Shown here: piece after piece, positions 62,394 to 64,000 of the stretch
Layout: every line of letters begins with the position of its first letter
How positions within the stretch are numbered: position 1 is the first letter of the stretch
DNA from: Liolophura sinensis
Taxonomy: Eukaryota > Mollusca > Polyplacophora > Chitonida > Chitonidae
Reading direction: 5' to 3'
Assembly: GCF_032854445.1 (NCBI RefSeq)
Contig: NC_088302.1
Location: 28,248,330 to 28,312,329, forward strand
Length of the DNA: 64,000 nt
The notes under the pieces: model-generated
The model's input: only the letters and a program-made list of their open reading frames with translations
Databases searched by the model: none
What the model was told of the DNA's origin: nothing
Made by a program: the position numbers and the translations under genes

Positions 62394-63829
62394 CTGAATA
62401 TTAATCGTAATTTTTATTAACTGCATTTATCAGATCACCTTTATAGGATTACAGCAGGAGGCTCTGATCAACTCAATCTTGGTGTTTTTTCGCTCAGCTG
62501 AGTTTTACGGAATAAATTTGCTATAAAATATAAACCAATTCATTACATAAATCAATACATCAAAATATTTTTCTTACAAATGTTATACACGGGTACGGAT
62601 AGTAATATACAAATAAATATTTATTTTATTTTATTTATTTCAGTCTTTATTCTTGAATATGGCGATACTCAATCAAATCAAACAATAAAATTCTTGAAAA
62701 TAAATAAATAAATAATTAAATAAATAAATAAACAAACAAACAAACAAATAAATAAATAAATAAATATTTGATTTTTGTTTAACCTTACTCAAGAATGTAT
62801 AACATATAATGACATTCATATGGAGTGTAGGTTACTGGCAAACTTGTCTCCAAAACTTCCCGAATATTGCTGACAAAGATTAGTCGTCATTGAAACACTG
62901 GCTCTTCAAAGCCGAACTTTCCATCATAGATATGCATGATTCACGGCCCAGTCAGGTTCCACTTTACAATGAAAGTGGAACTGATAAGAGTTCCAAACGA
63001 CACTGAGTCTGAAAGGGTCTGTATTGAAAGTATACAGTGTATGGAAAAAATTTATTCCACAGTACACGTAGAAGAAATGTCAAGTCATTCGCCGGTATTG
63101 CCAAGTACAGCCTGCCTTCATACGCCTTGGGGAGCGGATAAATAGTGGTGTGATAATTAATGGTGTGATAAATAGTGTTGTGATAATTAGTGCTGAGATA
63201 TGCGGTGCATCACATCACTACTTATAGCTGTTTTCTAGTTTTAGGTGAAGAAAGGAACTCCATACCCACATACATTTGTTTTCAAAAAGAGTCTTGTCTT
63301 AACACACACTATCTGATGGAAGTTATGCCGGAAGCAATGACATTGGCTTTCGGAATGTCATATAATATAATAATGTAATATATTCACAGAAGCACTAGAG
63401 ATTACGGCGAAGAAGCCCGACTGAGTAACAACGTTTCAGAAGCGAGATGGAAATTTTTTCTGATTAAAACCAGAACTGAACCCACGCCTGCTATTGATAA
63501 ACACACTTATTTATCTCGGGCTGCGAAATAAAATTTTTTGCTTAATCGTGCGTGCGTTTAAATACATATATAAACTTAACTCAGACTGACCGATTATGTC
63601 AGACATTATGGTAAACAAACGTGATTCCGAGTTAACTGACAAATCACCGTCGTCGATTTATCAGTTTTCAAACACCAGCGCTAAGCAAGTAGTACCACCA
63701 TTGGTCATTTTCTCTGCATCTTTGGACAGCCTCGCAAACAATAAATAATAATAATAAACTTGGAGTCCGACATAAATGCCGAGTTCCTTTCTTCAAGAAG
63801 GCTTTTTGTTTCTGTTTTTTTATACCTAG
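62394..63829. other. Intergenic or intronic, mostly unrecognised
   Basis: Includes a (AAAT)n/(AAAC)n tract with a decayed SINE 3' end (about 62690-62830, minus). A plus ATG frame 62936-63145 (69 codons) is hydrophilic but without family. A gtgataatta-type word is repeated near 63145-63200. Confidence 0.4.
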
Positions 63830-63921
63830 GCCCTTTTAACGGCTCCGTATTTATTATTGGTCAACAAAATGAGGGCTTTCTTGTACGCGAGCAAGAGCTC
63901 GTGGATGTCAACAACTGGCAG
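63830..63921 (+). CDS. Candidate internal exon with pentraxin/laminin-G-like segment
   Basis: Acceptor ctgtttttttatacctag ends at 63829 and donor tggcag|gtattc lies at 63922, giving a 92-nt exon (last two bases of a split codon plus 30 codons, ending in phase 0). It encodes GSVFIIGQQNEGF, then EQELVDVNNW. The pattern G-x-[FL]-hh-G-Q ... F ... Q ... [DN]-V-N-x-W matches the late strands of the pentraxin/LamG3 concanavalin-type fold, where GGxFVLGQxQD and ...G-x-[IL]-x-x-[VF]-N-x-W occur. Other exons would lie beyond the right edge or upstream; none was identified. Assignment to the fold is tentative. Confidence 0.42.
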
Positions 63922-64000
63922 GTATTCCATAATACATTTATATACTTTAGTTAATTAGGATCTGTTGCAACTTTCAGTTGAACTGGGCTTGGGTAATGAG

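Overview
The window is eukaryotic, AT-rich animal DNA dominated by intergenic and intronic sequence, with one clear protein-coding gene. Introns have GT-AG borders. There are many minisatellites, long (AT)n tracts and tRNA-derived SINEs whose 3' module and (AAAT)n tail resemble those I associate with molluscan genomes. I therefore infer a lophotrochozoan, most probably a mollusc, and cannot name the species. No bacterial-type operon, CRISPR array, virus or functional tRNA/rRNA gene was found.

The clear gene is a complete SKOR (SKI family transcriptional corepressor; SKOR1/2 of vertebrates, CORL/fussel of Drosophila) on the + strand. Seven coding exons lie between 39538 and 49005 and give a predicted 697-residue protein. 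The first coding exon holds the SKI/SNO domain, the SMAD4-binding-like SAND domain, a proline-rich linker and an acidic region. The small downstream exons encode the C-terminal coiled coil and the conserved SKOR C-terminus. Four consecutive internal exons (51, 75, 75, 66 nt) are all flanked by phase-1 introns.

Left of the gene (1-39.5 kb) I see a gene desert: minisatellites with periods of about 35, 56, 74, 42 and 43 bp, two (AT)n tracts, a MITE, a 160-bp palindrome, SINEs, and several less AT-rich complex islands (about 7.9, 13.4, 17.4, 19.7, 23.0, 29.5, 33.3, 35.2 and 37.1 kb). The islands look like cis-regulatory or 5' untranslated sequence of a developmental gene; this is inference. The longest SKOR introns hold a cluster of SINE insertions with clean target-site duplications (41.6-44.3 kb) and a candidate intronic enhancer (46.6-47.2 kb).

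Right of the gene (49-64 kb) there is a SINE-rich stretch, a 30-bp minisatellite, a 14-copy 87-bp array built from the end of a MITE, more SINEs, 32-bp and 51-bp minisatellites and a third (AT)n tract. Four splice-bordered or stop-terminated reading frames there look like exons of unidentified genes: 56028-56149 (-), 61572-61664 (+), 62129-62393 (-) and, at the right edge, 63830-63921 (+), which resembles part of a pentraxin/laminin-G-like domain. All four are tentative.
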